The notes beneath the pieces are model-generated. The model worked only from the letters and a program-made list of their open reading frames with translations. It was not told the origin of the DNA and searched no databases. Positions 45,101 through 57,700 of a stretch of 64,000 bases of DNA are shown in pieces (position 1 is the first letter of the stretch; the number at the start of each line of letters is the position of its first letter). The DNA is from Posidonia oceanica (lineage: Eukaryota > Streptophyta > Magnoliopsida > Alismatales > Posidoniaceae): NCBI GenBank assembly GCA_037176725.1, contig JAZBRS010000077.1, positions 8,716,335-8,780,334 on the forward strand, read 5' to 3'. The translations under genes were made by a program, and so were the position numbers.

Positions 45101-45348
45101 CATTGCCGATAATCCTGCAAATGCGAGTGAGATTAGCCAAAAAAGACCGATTCCTCGGGCGTGTTGGGGGTGCCTAACACCTTCCCCACATGTAATAGGA
45201 GTCCTTACCCTTTCTTTGGACCTACAGTGACCATTTTGCCCTCGTCCTTGGCACGAGTCATTTTATTTTGCATAGCATTGCATTCATTCGCATGTTTTCT
45301 ATGTTTTCCCCAGTTTTCCTCATCTCCCGACTTAATAGACTAGGTGGC
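42185..45348 (+). mobile_element. D element: 5' LTR, first part (interrupted by B)
   Basis: Starts TGTAGACACCCCATTATGAC, the same type as the solo LTR F2 (TGTAGACACCCCATTCTGAT in its sense). Inside are about eight modules of GTTGGACGC/GCGTCCAAC inverted repeats between 42395 and 44665, the later ones spaced roughly 235 bp apart, and the conserved U5 block from about 44900. B inserted after GTGGC at 45348. The LTR resumes at 54646. Confidence 0.85.
45344..45348. repeat. Target-site duplication of B, left copy (GTGGC)
   Basis: Exact match to 54641-54645. The interrupted LTR reads ...AGACTAGGTGGC | GCCTCTG..., as expected from C (AGACTAGGTGGCGACTCC). Confidence 0.92.
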
Positions 45349-46819
45349 TGTAGATATCCTATTTTTGCATTTCCCAGAGTTCATAGAGGACAGGAACTTC
45401 TGAGGCACCCAGATCACATAACTAAGGCTTTAATAACACATTTTCCGGAGTTTTCGTGACTTGCTTAAAAACAACACTTGATTCTACTTGGCTCAAGGAT
45501 GTTAGCTGTGGCAGAGCTGACTCGCCCAAACTGGTGGCAAGTTTGAGTACCTTTGAGCACACTTTTCCACTCAAATATGTGGCAGATTTGAGTTAAAGAA
45601 GATGTTTTTATGATTTCATGAGATATCTGAAGTTTTACGGGCCTTTAATTGAGTTTTCTGGATCAAACTTAAAAGACAGGGTTAAAAATGCAAAAGACGT
45701 TGCTAGTTGCCAGCTAGAGAGGCGACTAGGTTAAGCGCCATGTAAACAGGCGACTCAACTAGGCACCACTCTAAGCGGCGACTGACAGTCGTTGGCTCCA
45801 TTAACCGAATCGGACAGTTGCTTTTCCACGGTCAATTCCCACTAACCCCTCAACCTTTAGGCGCCACCTCAACAGGCCACTAGACAGTTGCGGAACTGCC
45901 TTGGTCTTCCCCATGATCCTTGACCATTAGGCGCCACTCAAACCGGTGACTAATGATCGTGGTTCTCGTCAACCGAATTTCTACGGTTTTCTCCACGTTT
46001 GACTGAGCGGTTGCTAGCCTTAGTCGCCTCCCCATGCGGCGACTGGCCATAACTGCCACTTTTTCTAGAAATTTCTATGTGCCAACCACCCAGACCCCTA
46101 GAGTCTATAAATAGACCCCCTAGGCCAGTGTTTTGACGATTGGAACTTTGGAGAGAGAAATTCCCCAGTTCTTCTTGGAAAGAGCCCCCCTCAGTCATGT
46201 CAAAAAGAAATCTTTTGTAGGTTTTAGGTTTCTGAGCTTCCACCTTCAAATAGCTAGAGTTTCCAAACCAGAAACCCTAGTCTCCACCCTCTATCCAGAG
46301 AGAAACCCAACTCAGATCCCAGAGATCACTACATCCCAAGATCCCAAAGATCCTGAGCCAAGCTAGAGCTCCGACCATGCCTCCACTTCCACTCCACTGC
46401 ATACAGCACGAGGGTGAAGGGAGTATCTTCTTCCAATCTTCTTCATTACATTTCATATTGCATTCCTTAAAATAGGACCCATAGCATATGCATGCGGGGA
46501 ACAACCCCTGGTTAGTATTAGATCTATTTGTTTCTAGTATTCTGTGTTCTTCTTTGTTAACATTTACTACACTTGAACTAATCTACATCTTTTATTCTCA
46601 TTTCTTTTGAAGGACTGGAAATTGCTTACATAACATGAAGGAGCCGCTGGACGACATCCTGCCGTCGATCCAGTGATTTGAGTACTCACAGCTTCATCAT
46701 CTCCCCCCAAGGTGTCTTGTCTACCCAAAGGCGAGTGGCGATCACAACAAAGCTATCGACGTACGTGGAAGCGCTGGCATCTTCATCCTTAAACACCCCC
46801 GCCAAAATCCACATCCACA
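45349..46819 (+). mobile_element. B element: 5' LTR (1,471 bp)
   Basis: TGTAGATATCC...CACATCCACA. The U3 at 45710-46045 contains many GGCGACT/AGGCGCCA motifs. The TATA box is at 46106-46113. A CATATGCATGCGGGGAACAA segment lies near 46485. The LTR is ~170 bp longer than its 3' partner. The exact end could be a few bases later because CATCCA is duplicated at the junction. Confidence 0.92.
46106..46113 (+). promoter_or_regulatory. B 5' LTR TATA box
   Basis: TATAAATA in the context GAGTCTATAAATAGACCCC, conserved in the 3' LTR (54096-54103) and nearly so in E (60884-60891, then CACC). Confidence 0.7.
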
Positions 46820-46829
46820 TCCACTGAAG

Positions 46830-46846
46830 TGGCGATCACGGTGGGA
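46830..46846 (+). other. B element: candidate primer-binding site
   Basis: TGGCGATCACGGTGGGA, 10 nt after the LTR end (4-5 nt in R and E), identical to R's site. It is likely complementary to an arginine-type tRNA but this was not verified. Confidence 0.65.
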
Positions 46847-48224
46847 CTCGATTTCAGCCAACCTTCGTGTAATGTAAGCAAATTCCTTTCCTTCTTCCCT
46901 TTTATTTTGTAGATCTAAGCGTTGTTTTTAGTTTGGAAATTGTGCGAGTAGGTTTTTCACGATACCCCAAACTTTTTGTTGTTTTTTTACTGTTTCTGAT
47001 ATTAGTAAAACCCCTGGCTTTGACAGCTAGGACTATTTTACTAAGGTCAGGAGACTTTGGCTTTGAACCGCCCATCCAAGGAGCACCTGTCCAAGTCGCA
47101 CCTCCAGGAGGCGACTGACAGGGGCACCATTATAACAGGCGACACATCCTGAGTCTGTTTATACTGCAGATTATTACTGTTTTTTTGTAATTTGTGCTGT
47201 AATTTTAGATCTACAGTAGCATAAAAAAAATTAAAAACAACTCTTCCTGTCCACTGTGTTTTAGTTTTTTTAACGATTTCTAGGTTTGCTTTTGTCCACC
47301 CTTAAGGTGGAAACTAATTCGTTTATATATTAAAGTAAAAGTTCCTTGAGGAATTCTTCCTCTAGTTAGAACAATTAACCTGAGCGAACCCGGGCCAGTG
47401 CAAGTCACTCTCCCATACTCAGTGTTAATTGTGATAGCTAGATCAAGATCTTGAGGTGTCCTAAGTAGTTATTTTTTTGACTCCTCCTTCTCCCTGAGTC
47501 AAAAATAACCCTTAGTAGATACTTACACTTTGATATTTTTGTGTTTCTTTATTTGTGGTTTGATTAAGTGCCGAGCCTAAGGACAGAATCCTAGGTGGAG
47601 GGTCCCTCTTTAGAGAGACAAACCCCCCATCTAGGCCCCTCTTGGTGGACCCTAAAGAAGGTCAAGGAGGAGTACCTGAAAGCAAAAAAATCCCTGTTAC
47701 TTGTGACCCACGCAGGTTTAATTAATCAATCCATTAATTAAACACTTAAACAAATAAAAGCGGCGCTCTGTTTGAAACATTATTTCACTTTTTTTGTTTG
47801 TCCTGACTGTTGCGTGGTCTGTCCAAGACAGACCTGGTTTGCTCACTGAACAGAGGCATAGCCGCCTGTTCAGAAGGCGCCTCGCTCAGCTGCCCGGTTA
47901 ACCGGTGACTTGTTTGGTCATCTGAGTAACAGGCGACTACAGTGAAAGGCTCCGTTCAGTGTGCCTTGTTTGTAGGAATCTAATTATCTTTGTTAATAGG
48001 TTGCAGAAACATCAAAACTGTTTACTGTTATTTTTACTTTCATTTTAATCAAGTCTGTATTAGATAGTGTATTCGAGTCTGTAAATTTTCTTTTCAAGTT
48101 TTTTGTAATAACTTAAAGGAAAAAAAAGAAAATAAGAAGAAAAAAAAGAAGAAAAAAAAAGAGAAAAAGAAAAGAAAAGCAAAAGCAAAAAGAAAAGAAA
48201 AGAAAAAAAAAACACAATCTTGTA
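46847..48224 (+). other. B element: leader with candidate intron and purine tract
   Basis: Donor-like GTAAGC at 46874 and acceptor-like TTAATAG|GTTGCAG with AG at 47998-47999 would remove about 1.1 kb. Both ends are conserved in E (61554 and 62670) and R (1665 and 484). 48113-48213 is almost purely A and G and ends about a dozen bases before the gag ATG. Confidence 0.5.
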
Positions 48225-50931
48225 ATGGAGCTCTATCAACCAAATCAAGGGCGCATCCATGTGACCTCTGCTTCAACATCTACCTCCACGGCACGACCAA
48301 GCACGGACCCCAATGGGTTCTTATTCAAAACTTCAACTCCACAAGCAGAGGAGCCAGAAACCCCTAATTTCTCGCAAGCGATGGTTCGATCATTTGAAGA
48401 AGAAAGAGAAGTAAGCCACCCCCGACCATGGAGTGCCCCGTTCGAGTACACGAATCCCAAGGTAACCCCCCAAGTAGTGCCTACAACGACTGCTTCCTAT
48501 CTATCTGAGGAAGCGACTAACGAGATCTACCAACTCCTGGCACGGCACTACCATCCCTAACTTAGGAGCCCATAAACCTCACACGCTCACCAACCTTCTT
48601 TCCCAAACTACCACCAAAACCCATTAACCATGCCCACTCACACATGCACCACGCCACTAAACCCCACTATAAATTTCCCTACTCAAAATTCATTCACACA
48701 ATACCATGCAACACTAACCTACCCTTACATCCATCCAACTCCGCCATATACAACCCAATACATACCACAATCTCCCGCTAATACACAATACTACCCTACT
48801 CCACTTCCATCATCGTTCTTCCATCCACAACAATCTTCCACTAACGCACAATCATACTACACTCCACATCAAACCCAACCCTTCTCTCCACCATACGACC
48901 CTCTATCACCACCATTCCACCAAAAGCATGGGCACCTAAACCAGGGACAACAAGCCATGCCAGGACCGGACATCAGGAGAATGATCTCCGAGGTACTCAC
49001 AGAGGCGAGGGTTACACATAAAGCGCCGATAGGGTTCGACACTTCTAAGTTTCCTCATTTTGTTCTTCCACCTGGATTCAAAATGCCAAAAATGAGGAAA
49101 TACAGTGGAACAGAGGATCCAAGGGGCCATCTAGCCACATTCGCCATGGATGCTCTGCCCTATCAATATGACAATGGGCTTATAATCTACCTCTTCTTTA
49201 AAAGCTTGGAAGGAGAAGCACTGGGATGGTTCAACACGCTCATAGCATATGATCTCAGTGACTTCAAGATGGTCCAGGAGAAATTTCTACGCCAATATGT
49301 CCATTGCATCCAGCATGAGCCCACAATGAACGACCTCCTCGCTGAAAAGATGAAACCTGATGAGGAGTTCGCCACTTTTGCATGTAGATGGAGAGACATG
49401 GCTGCAAGATCTAAATGCTATATTCCTAAAAGCCAAGCAGTCGAGATCATCGCTCGAATGCTACAGGAGCACTCAGAACAGGGCTACTGATGAGTGACCT
49501 CCAAACATACCCTCAGCTACACGAACGCGCTGCAAGGATCCTCCGTCACAAAGAGGATCTACCATTCTTAGAGCTCAAGGGAAGGGGCAAAAAGAAGGGC
49601 ACTGGCTATACACTTGAAGAGATCACTGGTAACATGGTACAGGTCTCAATCCAGCAGAAGCAGAAGGGCCAATACCAGTCTGAGCAATCACTCCTGGCCA
49701 AAGGGCAACTTACCTAGTATCAGCCAGAGCAGTACCTAAGCCAATCAGCGTAGTACCAGGGGCAGTTGGTGCAATCAATGCAACACCAACAACAACAGCC
49801 ACCTGATTATCCAGTACATGCCCAGCAAAGATACCAGGGGCAACAATAGGGGCAGAAGAATTATCACAATGTTCCTCCTCCACGATACTACAAAGGCCCT
49901 CAGAGGCAAAACTATCCTCCGCTTCCTGAATCAATCCCCGATACATTCAGGATGCTGGTTGAAAGTGGAGATCTGCAGCTCCCAGAGCCCAGTCCGAGTT
50001 ATCCTAATGCTGATATGTCCAAGTACTGCCCTTACCACCAGAACAACGGGCACACCCTTGAAGAATGCTTCACCGTCAAAGATAAAATTCATAATCTTAA
50101 TGACAAGGGTGATATCATGTGGCCTGAGCTCAAAGCAAGACTAAAGGCGGCTCAACAAGGACACCAACAGATACATCAAGAACCCTCATTCAACCATCGA
50201 GTGGCTCACGTGGATGTAGAGGTCATCTTATCCGTTGCTCGATCTGAGCTTGAAAACATCCAGTGCATACGGGCAAATTCAGAACAAAGCCTATCAGGCA
50301 AAGAGGACCTTAATCCTAAGGTGCCCTCAACACCTACTCTGAATCCTCATGTGCCCCAGAACTTAATGGAAGGCGACTGGTCGCCCATCTATGATGAGTA
50401 CACTGACATAGATTGGCCCGACGAGGAGACAATGGACGTTCAAATGTTCCAGGGCTTAGTAGAAGAAGACCAGTTTCCCATCTACAATGAATACGTCGAT
50501 TCAGACTAGTATAAAGCAGAAGCTGCACTCAGTTCACTCTGCCAAGCTCTCCAAGCAACCCAAGCAAGAGCTGATCCTCCTCCCAAACCGCCCAATCCTA
50601 CAAGAGGACACACTAAGGGCAGTCATGACCACTGTGTTCATGAAGGAGAGATTAATGCAGAGCACATCGGCAGCCACACTTCAAGAAGAGGAGGACATCT
50701 GATAGCCTCACTCCAAGACAAAGCCACCAGGGGCACACTGCCTGGAGCGTGTCAAAATGAATCCGACTCTGACCCTCTGAAAGCAAGGACAGGGTGCAAA
50801 CCAAAAGAAAGACAAGAACATGCGCCACAAGCACCTGACTGCTACACGCCAGAGGCAGACTTCCGCAGTCACCCCTCAGGTAAGCCTCCTCATTTGGGAA
50901 GGGAGGTGCAAAGTTCCACTGAACCCGACTG
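48225..50931 (+). pseudogene. gag: B element: gag-like coding region, broken
   Basis: ATG at 48225 (MELYQPNQGRIHV). N-terminal Ser/Thr- then Pro/Tyr/Gln-rich region; Retrotrans_gag domain at about 49080-49460 (GHLATFAMDAL, EALGWFNTLI, EKFLRQYV, FATFACRWRD); zinc knuckle CPYHQNNGHTLEEC at about 50026-50070; long acidic, Pro-rich C-terminal part. Lesions: TAA at 48558 and 48573, a frameshift near 49460, then TAG at 49715, 49751, 49847 and 50507 in the second frame, which stays open to TGA near 50929. The knuckle type (C-x2-H-x4-H-x4-C) is shared with T and C, so the family may be a derived Tat-like lineage. Confidence 0.85.
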
Positions 50932-53323
50932 AGGGCAGTGGTTAATTTAAGTAAAACATGTAAATAAGACACTTTCTTTCAATACTCTGTTTTTATTTAT
51001 CACTAATGCTAAGTTAGACTATAAAAATAAATACAAAAATGATTGATGAGTGTGGACTGTACCTAACAACTTAGAGTACTAAGCAACATTGCCAAAATAT
51101 TACCTAAGGTTCCTAAGTAGAGATCGTGACACCCAGGGAAGGTCCCACCACTGGTTGTAACAACCTGAAGACATCTTCAGATCTGTGGGAGTTACATACA
51201 TACACCCTTAATTAGCATGCCAAACTCTAGAAAGAATCAAAGACCAAGTCCTAGCCAAAGGAAGAAAGTTGCATCCTAAATAGAAAAGGAGCTGAACAAC
51301 TAGGGTAACCTCAACCTTGTCCTGTCTGCACATACACTTGCACAGGGAGGTAAGAGAAAGGCAAGCTCGGAGCAAAGGCTTATGGTATGAATCGCTTGCC
51401 AGTTAACTTAGAAAGCGTCTAGAAAAAGATGGCAGCAAAAACTGCCCAAATAGAGAGGAAAGAAGGCAGCAAAGAAGCTGTCCAAGTGAGGAACAAACGA
51501 AAAGAGACAGTAAAAGAAACTGTCCAACTAAAAGAGGTCAGCAAAGAGCTGTCCAAAGAGCGGAAAAGGAACATGACAAAAGCTGTCTATGTGTCTAAAG
51601 CATGTATCCTAGAAAGACGCATTAAGGGCCAAAGAAAGGCAAGTGGAATTCAAAACCTAAGCCAAAGTCGAGAGCTTACTGCACTTCAAACCTTCTCCAC
51701 CTATCTCACTCACAGACAAGGGGCAGGAAATCCTAGAAGTTCAGGGACTGATTAAACAAAGGAAACAACAATCAAACCAAGACTAGTATGAGGTTCTAAG
51801 TTCTCAACAGACTAGGCATGTTAGAAGGGAAAGCTCTCTCACCCTAGATAATACCAGGCAATGCTACAAGGTCTTTAAGTAAGAAGGTTGTGACTACACT
51901 CATCAATTCAAAAACTACCAAAAAAAAATAGAAAATCCAAAAACTATCAAAAAATCAGAGATCCCAAAATCCAAAAATCAGAAATCCAAAATACCAAAAA
52001 AATCGGAAAGTCTAAAAATTCAAAATTTTTTTTAAAAAAAAATCTAAGAAAACTAACCAAAAAGAAGTACCATCCACCCTACATACAAGTGAAAACTTAG
52101 TAAGTAGGACAACTGGAATTAGTCTGGTCGGTGATGTAACAATCATTCAGCTTAGATTCGGAGATAACGTCCTGCTCAAGCGTGTCTCACGGCTCGGGTG
52201 CGTTTTTCTCAACAAAGACATTGCTTTTGCGATAATCTTTAGAGCATCTACGGATAACTCACAATCGGCGTCTACTGGGCTTTGATTTTCCATCACTTAG
52301 TTGAGGCCAAGACTAATTCCCTCCACCTAGTTCCCAAGCATGTTGATTAAGAGATTACTTTGTCCCCTATACAAGTATAACTTAGTCAATCGCCCTAGGA
52401 ACTGGGAAAGGTTCACCTGTGATTACTAACGTCTTTTGTTAAGTGTGCAGGTACAAAGCTTACAACATAAATAATGAGCTCACACCTAAGGGGCTCATAT
52501 AGTGTGCAAAGGCACACCAACTTTGACTAAAAGGCAAATCCTGGTTTGGCAAAGGAAGAGTTCACTCCCTCACCCGGTTCTTTAATCATAGAACTCCTTT
52601 ACTTGCCAAGTCGAGCTGTGGTATGACAGTCCTTTCCAGAGAGTGCCGGTCACACCGAAGACGGAAAACACTTGACCACAATGAATTGCATTCATTCATT
52701 TTTCATATGTCCATATGGTTTGGGACCAACTGTACCCTGCTGGCCTAACCTAGCATATGGGCCATTCATTGCATCGTATGTTGCATTTGCATTTGTTTGC
52801 TTGAATCATGCATCCAAGCATTTTCTTATATCATTGGAAGTGGAGCATGGACGGAGCCAAATGTTCTTCAAGAGTGTTAGAAACCCTTAGGACATGTGAT
52901 TCTCCTAGAGCCAACCCAGTTCCTACCAATCCTTCTATCGATTCCAATCTAAGTAAAATCTCAAACATGATGCCATAAGAGCACTCCTTTTCGATTGTGT
53001 AAGGGTCCTGCCCCACGATTTCCTCCCTAGCTTTTGCCCCGTTGAAGTACAACTCTACATGGTTGACCTGGTCTTGACATCGGTTGCGACAAATAGCCTC
53101 GACTTGACCCCTCCATGCCTGAGTCTTCAATATGACGGTAATTAATTGAACCACTTGGCCGTTCGGCAATCTCCCGACACCGAGTCAGTTCACCCCTTCT
53201 TCCTTTTTTATTATCTTCCTTCATCCCTTGTGGTGGATTGTTTGAGGTGGAGCTCCCCTTTTCAGGAAATGCTCAATGGGACATCGTTCTTACCTTAGAC
53301 TCGATCTTGTTCCAAGATCAACT
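50932..53323 (+). other. B element: 2.4-kb non-coding region where pol would be
   Basis: No retroviral domain is visible. 51429-51755 opens a Lys/Glu-rich frame (repeated KE(T/A)V(Q/K)-like words) that I do not accept as a gene. 51905-52070 is an A-rich low-complexity tract (CCAAAAATCAGAAATCC words). 52831-53169 is an open frame on the opposite strand of unknown meaning. The origin of this sequence is unknown. Confidence 0.6.
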
Positions 53324-53338
53324 CCAAGGAGAGGCATC
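53324..53338 (+). other. B element: polypurine tract
   Basis: CCAAGGAGAGGCATC lies immediately before the 3' LTR start TGTAGATATCC. Confidence 0.75.
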
Positions 53339-54640
53339 TGTAGATATCCCATTTTCGCATTTCCCAGAGTTCATAGAGGACAGGAACTTCTGTGGCACCC
53401 AGATCACATAACTAAGGCTTTAATAACACATTTTCTGGAGTTTTCGTGACTTGCTTAAAAACAACACTTGATTCTACTTGGCTCAAGGATGTTAGCTGTG
53501 GCAGAGCTGACTCGCCCAAACTAGTGGCAAGTTTGAGTACCTTTGAGCACACTTTTCCACTCAAATCCGTGGCAGATTTGAGTTAAAGAATATGTTTTTA
53601 TGATTTCATGAAATATCTGAAGTTTTACGGGCTTTTAATCGAGTTTTCTGGATCAAACTTAAAAGACAGGGTTAAAAATGCAAAAGACGTTGCTAGTTGC
53701 CAGCTGGAGAGGCGACTGGGTTAGGCGCCATGTAAACAGGCGACTCAACTAGGCACCACTCTAAGCGGCGACTGACAGTTGTGGGCTCCGTTAACCGAAT
53801 CGGACAGTTGCTTTTCCACGGTCAATTCCCACTAACCCCTCAACCTTTAGGCGCCACCTCAACAGGCCACTAGACGGTTGCGGAATTGCCTCGGTCTTCC
53901 CCACGATCCTTGACCATTAGGCGCCACTCAAATCGGTGACTAATGATCGTGGCTCCCGTCAACCGAATTTCTACGATTTTCTCCACGTTTGACTGAGCGG
54001 TTGCTAGCCTTAGTCGCCTCCCCATGCGGTGACTGGCCATAACTGCCACTTTTTCTAGAAATTTCTATGTGCCAACCACCCAAACCCCTAGAGTCTATAA
54101 ATAGACCCCCTAGGCTAGTGTTTTGACGGTTGGAACTTTGGAGAGAGAAATTCCCCGGTCATTCTTGGAGAGAGCCCCCCTTAGTCAAGTCAGAAAGAAA
54201 TCTTCTGTAGGTTTTAGGTTTCTGAGCTTCCACCTTCAAATAGCTAGAGTTTCCAAACCAGAAACCCTAGTCTCGAGCCTCTATCCAGAGAGAAACCCAA
54301 CTCTTGAAATAATAGTTTCTGAGCTTCCCCCGGTTAGTATTAGATCTATTTGTTTCTAGTATTCTGTGTTCTTCTTTGTTAACATTTACTACACTTGAAA
54401 TAATCTACATCTTTTATTCTCATTTGTTTTGAAGGACTAGAAATTGCTTACATAACATGAAGGAGCCGTTGGACGACATCCTGCCGTCGATCCAGTGATT
54501 TGAGTACTCATAGCTTCATCATCTCCCCCCAAGGTGTCTTGTCTACCCAAAGGCGAGTGGCGATCACAACAAAGCTGTCGACGTACGTGGAAGTGCCGGC
54601 ATTTTCATCCTTAAACACCCCCCCAAAATCCACATCCACA
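53339..54640 (+). mobile_element. B element: 3' LTR (1,302 bp, internally deleted)
   Basis: Nearly identical to 45349-46819 but lacks about 170 bp after 54309. The LTR reads AACCCAACTC then a short unrelated-looking filler that repeats TTGAAATAAT and TTCTGAGCTTCC from nearby, and resumes at CCGGTTAGTATTAG. Ends CCACATCCACA. TATAAATA is at 54096-54103. Confidence 0.92.
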
Positions 54641-54645
54641 GTGGC
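54641..54645. repeat. Target-site duplication of B, right copy (GTGGC)
   Basis: Matches 45344-45348; followed by the remainder of D's LTR. Confidence 0.92.
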
Positions 54646-54742
54646 GCCTCTGTTTTGTTTTATCTTTGTTTTCCTCCTTCGCCATTGTCCGTGACACTCT
54701 CCCTCTTTTCGCCCAATGTCGATCGATCCGGTGTCGAGGTAC
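54646..54742 (+). mobile_element. D element: 5' LTR, second part
   Basis: Continues D's U5 after B. The CCATTGTCCGTGACACTCTCC and CAATGTCGATCGATCC stretches align with 42140-42175 of C's LTR. It ends in GGTAC, where F2 inserted. Confidence 0.75.
54738..54742. repeat. Target-site duplication of F2, left copy (GGTAC)
   Basis: Exact match to 58159-58163. Confidence 0.93.
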
Positions 54743-57700
54743 TGTAGTAACCCTGAATTCTGATCGTCCATGCACGATACCAAAAGCTCGCGTGCACCGA
54801 TCAAAATAGGTTCACCATATGCGGAAGGATCCGAGGGAAGGAACTTGACTCGGAAATGCTGGCAAAAGAAGAAAAAAAGAAATGATAAGACAAATCGGAG
54901 TCGCGACCAAGTCTATTAAGTTGGGAAACAGGGAAAATCGAGGGTAAAGCATGAAAAGACATGCAAAACCGGATGCAAAGAGGGAGCAAAGGGATACAAT
55001 GCAATGCGAAGCTATGCTATGCTCTGACTCGTGCCTAGGATAAAGGAAAGGTCTTGCAGGCCAAGAGAAAGGACAAGGACTCCTATTACGCATGGGGAAG
55101 GTGTTAGGCACCCCCGATACGTCCAAGAGTCGGTCTTTCTTAGGCAATATCGCGCACTGATGCAGGGAAATGCTAGCCTAATGCCTAAATGCAATGAATG
55201 TCTACCTGCTATGCATGGGAAATAAACGTGCTATCTATGTACTCAGCAACGCTGCTAGTGTTCCGAACTGGGCGAACCCTGGTTCGTGAGAACTCCTAGG
55301 CAGTAAGCATCATAGCCCTAATGCAGATGCAGGCGATAAAACAAAACTACGGGGAAAGCCAGGTAATGCAAACAACATGCAAGAGATAAACCAAAGCAGG
55401 CGTGGAAAACGGTGCAAAGGCGCAGAAAATGATGCAAAAAGCACAGAAAACGGTGCAAAGGCACGGAAAATGATGCAAAGGCGCGGAAAACAATGCAAAG
55501 GCACAGAAATCGATGCAAAAGCGAGGTGCAAAACTAAAACAGGGGTTAGGCAGCATGCATGGGGGTAGCAGTAGGTATTAGGAGCGTTAAAACACGGAAA
55601 TTGGAGAATGAAATCAAGTCAGCGTTTCAAAAATCAAATCTAACCAACTGCAAGCGTTGAACGCTGGCAACAGCGGCATCCAACGTTGGACGTTGCCATT
55701 GCTGGCGTCCAACACCTGTTGGAGGCAGACAGCATGCAACTTTTAAAAAGGGATGCATTCTAGCTATATGGATGCAATGCAGATGCAGAAATGCAGCTAA
55801 ATGGGTGCATGACATGCAGGGCTACATGATAATAGAATAGAAGCAGATTCAAAGCAAGGGGCAAGCTAACAGAATAGATCAAGAATCAAAGCACGTAGGG
55901 TGTTGGACGCTGGTGGGCATGGTGTCCAACATTAGACGCCAGAGAGATAGGCATCCAACATAGGCCAGAAGAAAACAAGGCAAAAAGCATACAGATAACA
56001 AATAAAAAAATAGGAACATGCATTAGGGCTACTGTAGACAAGCATAAGGTAGACATGCAAGCATAGGGGGGCATAAGAAACCAAGAAAACAATACCTGCA
56101 GCATGTGCCAGGCAAGAAGCTCAACCAGAACGTTGGACGCGAGCTGAACCGGCGTCCAATGTTGGACGCCTAGACCAGCAGCGTACAACATCCTGGGAGG
56201 CACAAACACACAAGAACTCGCATGGAAAATAGCATATGATCTATAGAAATTAGGGAGCAATTGCAAAGGAAGCTAAGCAAGCATACAAACACAGGAACCA
56301 TGCAAGCATACAGATCAGAGCAACATGCAAGCTTAAAGAAACAGGATAGAGGAGCAGGGACATTAGACACTGGTGACAGTAGTGTCCAACGTTGGACGTT
56401 GAAGTCCCCGGCGTCCAACGACTGCAGCATGCAAACTCACCTGCACTAAGGGGGAGCTCAGCTCTAAACCCCACTTAACAATCATGCAAACTACTGAAGA
56501 CATGCCAATGCAAGAAGAAACATTCATAGCAAGCATATAAACCATGAGAAGCAAATAAGAGGAAAGCATGCATAGGAATAAAGGATAGAAACCCAAGAAA
56601 AGGAAAGCATGCAACTTAAGAGGAGATTTGCAAACCTAAGCATGGTTGCCATAGGGGCCAGGCATCACTAAGCAAGCATGGATCATGCATAAACATCAAA
56701 AAGAGGCAAGGTGCAAGCATGGGAGCAAGTTAAAACTAATAGGCATGTTGGACGCTGGATGTACTAGCGTCCAACGTTGGACGCGGCTCACCCAGGCGTC
56801 CAACGCAGGCAGATAACAAACAGACCTAAATAATGCAAAAAATAATCTAAACTAGGATTAAAGCATGGCATAGCATCTGAAAGCATGTAAAGGAAGCATG
56901 CAGCATAGACTCACAGAAACGAACCAGCAGTAGAGCATGGAAAACTTCAAAACAAAGGCAAAGGAAAACAGGGTGTTGGAGGCTGGCCACTGCCACGTCC
57001 AACGTTGGACGCACCAGCTTGGGCGTCCAACACATTGAAGATCATTCTAGCCAAGCGAGGCTGCCAAAACGATCCAAAACTCCAAGAAAGCTTGCTAATA
57101 AGCAAGGGTGGTTGACAACAAGCATGGTGGTATGCTTGGTGCCAAGAATAGGCGAGTGGATTGCTCCACTCACCTCCTCCTCCTCATTGCCGGAAAACCA
57201 AGCAAGGGAGGGGTGTGTGCAGTGCAAAAGTGTAGAGAAAGCATAGGGAAACATTCACACTAACATGCATGAGCCTAAGGGATGGGTGGCTAACCTTTTT
57301 GCGGCTTGGAACAGTGGTTTGACCTTCGTCACCGATGCTGCAGAAGTAGCGGCAGAGCTCACTCTGGCGAGGTCGCACGGCCAGTTGGAGGCACCAGAGA
57401 GGTTGGCGAAAGGTGGAGGACGGAGATGGATCTTCGCTCTTCGCTCTGGAGTGGTTGAATTCTCTCTCTCGCAAGTGTGGTAACTGCTGGAAGGAGGAGA
57501 AGGAGGCTGTTTTGTTGTTGTGGTGCATGGGTTCATGTGCATTGGCAGTGGGTTGCAGGCGGAATTGCGGGCTTTGCAGGCAATGGCAGAGGCTGTGGGT
57601 GAGGGGGAAGCACGAGGGATGTCAGGAGTGTGGCAGGGGCTCATCAGAAGGTCGGCGAAGTGGCGGCGGTGGCTGACAGGAGCGGCTATTGGCAGTGAGG

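Larger units (their letters stand above)
45349..54640 (+). mobile_element. B: complete LTR retrotransposon with gag only, non-autonomous
   Basis: Two LTRs (45349-46819, 53339-54640), TSD GTGGC, primer site, leader, one gag-like coding region and a polypurine tract. No protease, RT, RNase H or integrase motif was found in the 9.3 kb, so it would depend on enzymes supplied in trans. It belongs to the same family as R and E. Confidence 0.92.

Noticed and set aside
51429..51755. 108-codon Lys/Glu-rich frame in B
   Set aside because: Repetitive K-E-V-Q words, no domain, and located in the non-coding region.
52831..53169. 112-codon minus-strand frame in B
   Set aside because: Composition is protein-like but it opposes the element's sense, has no recognised motif and no second copy to compare; kept only as part of a finding.
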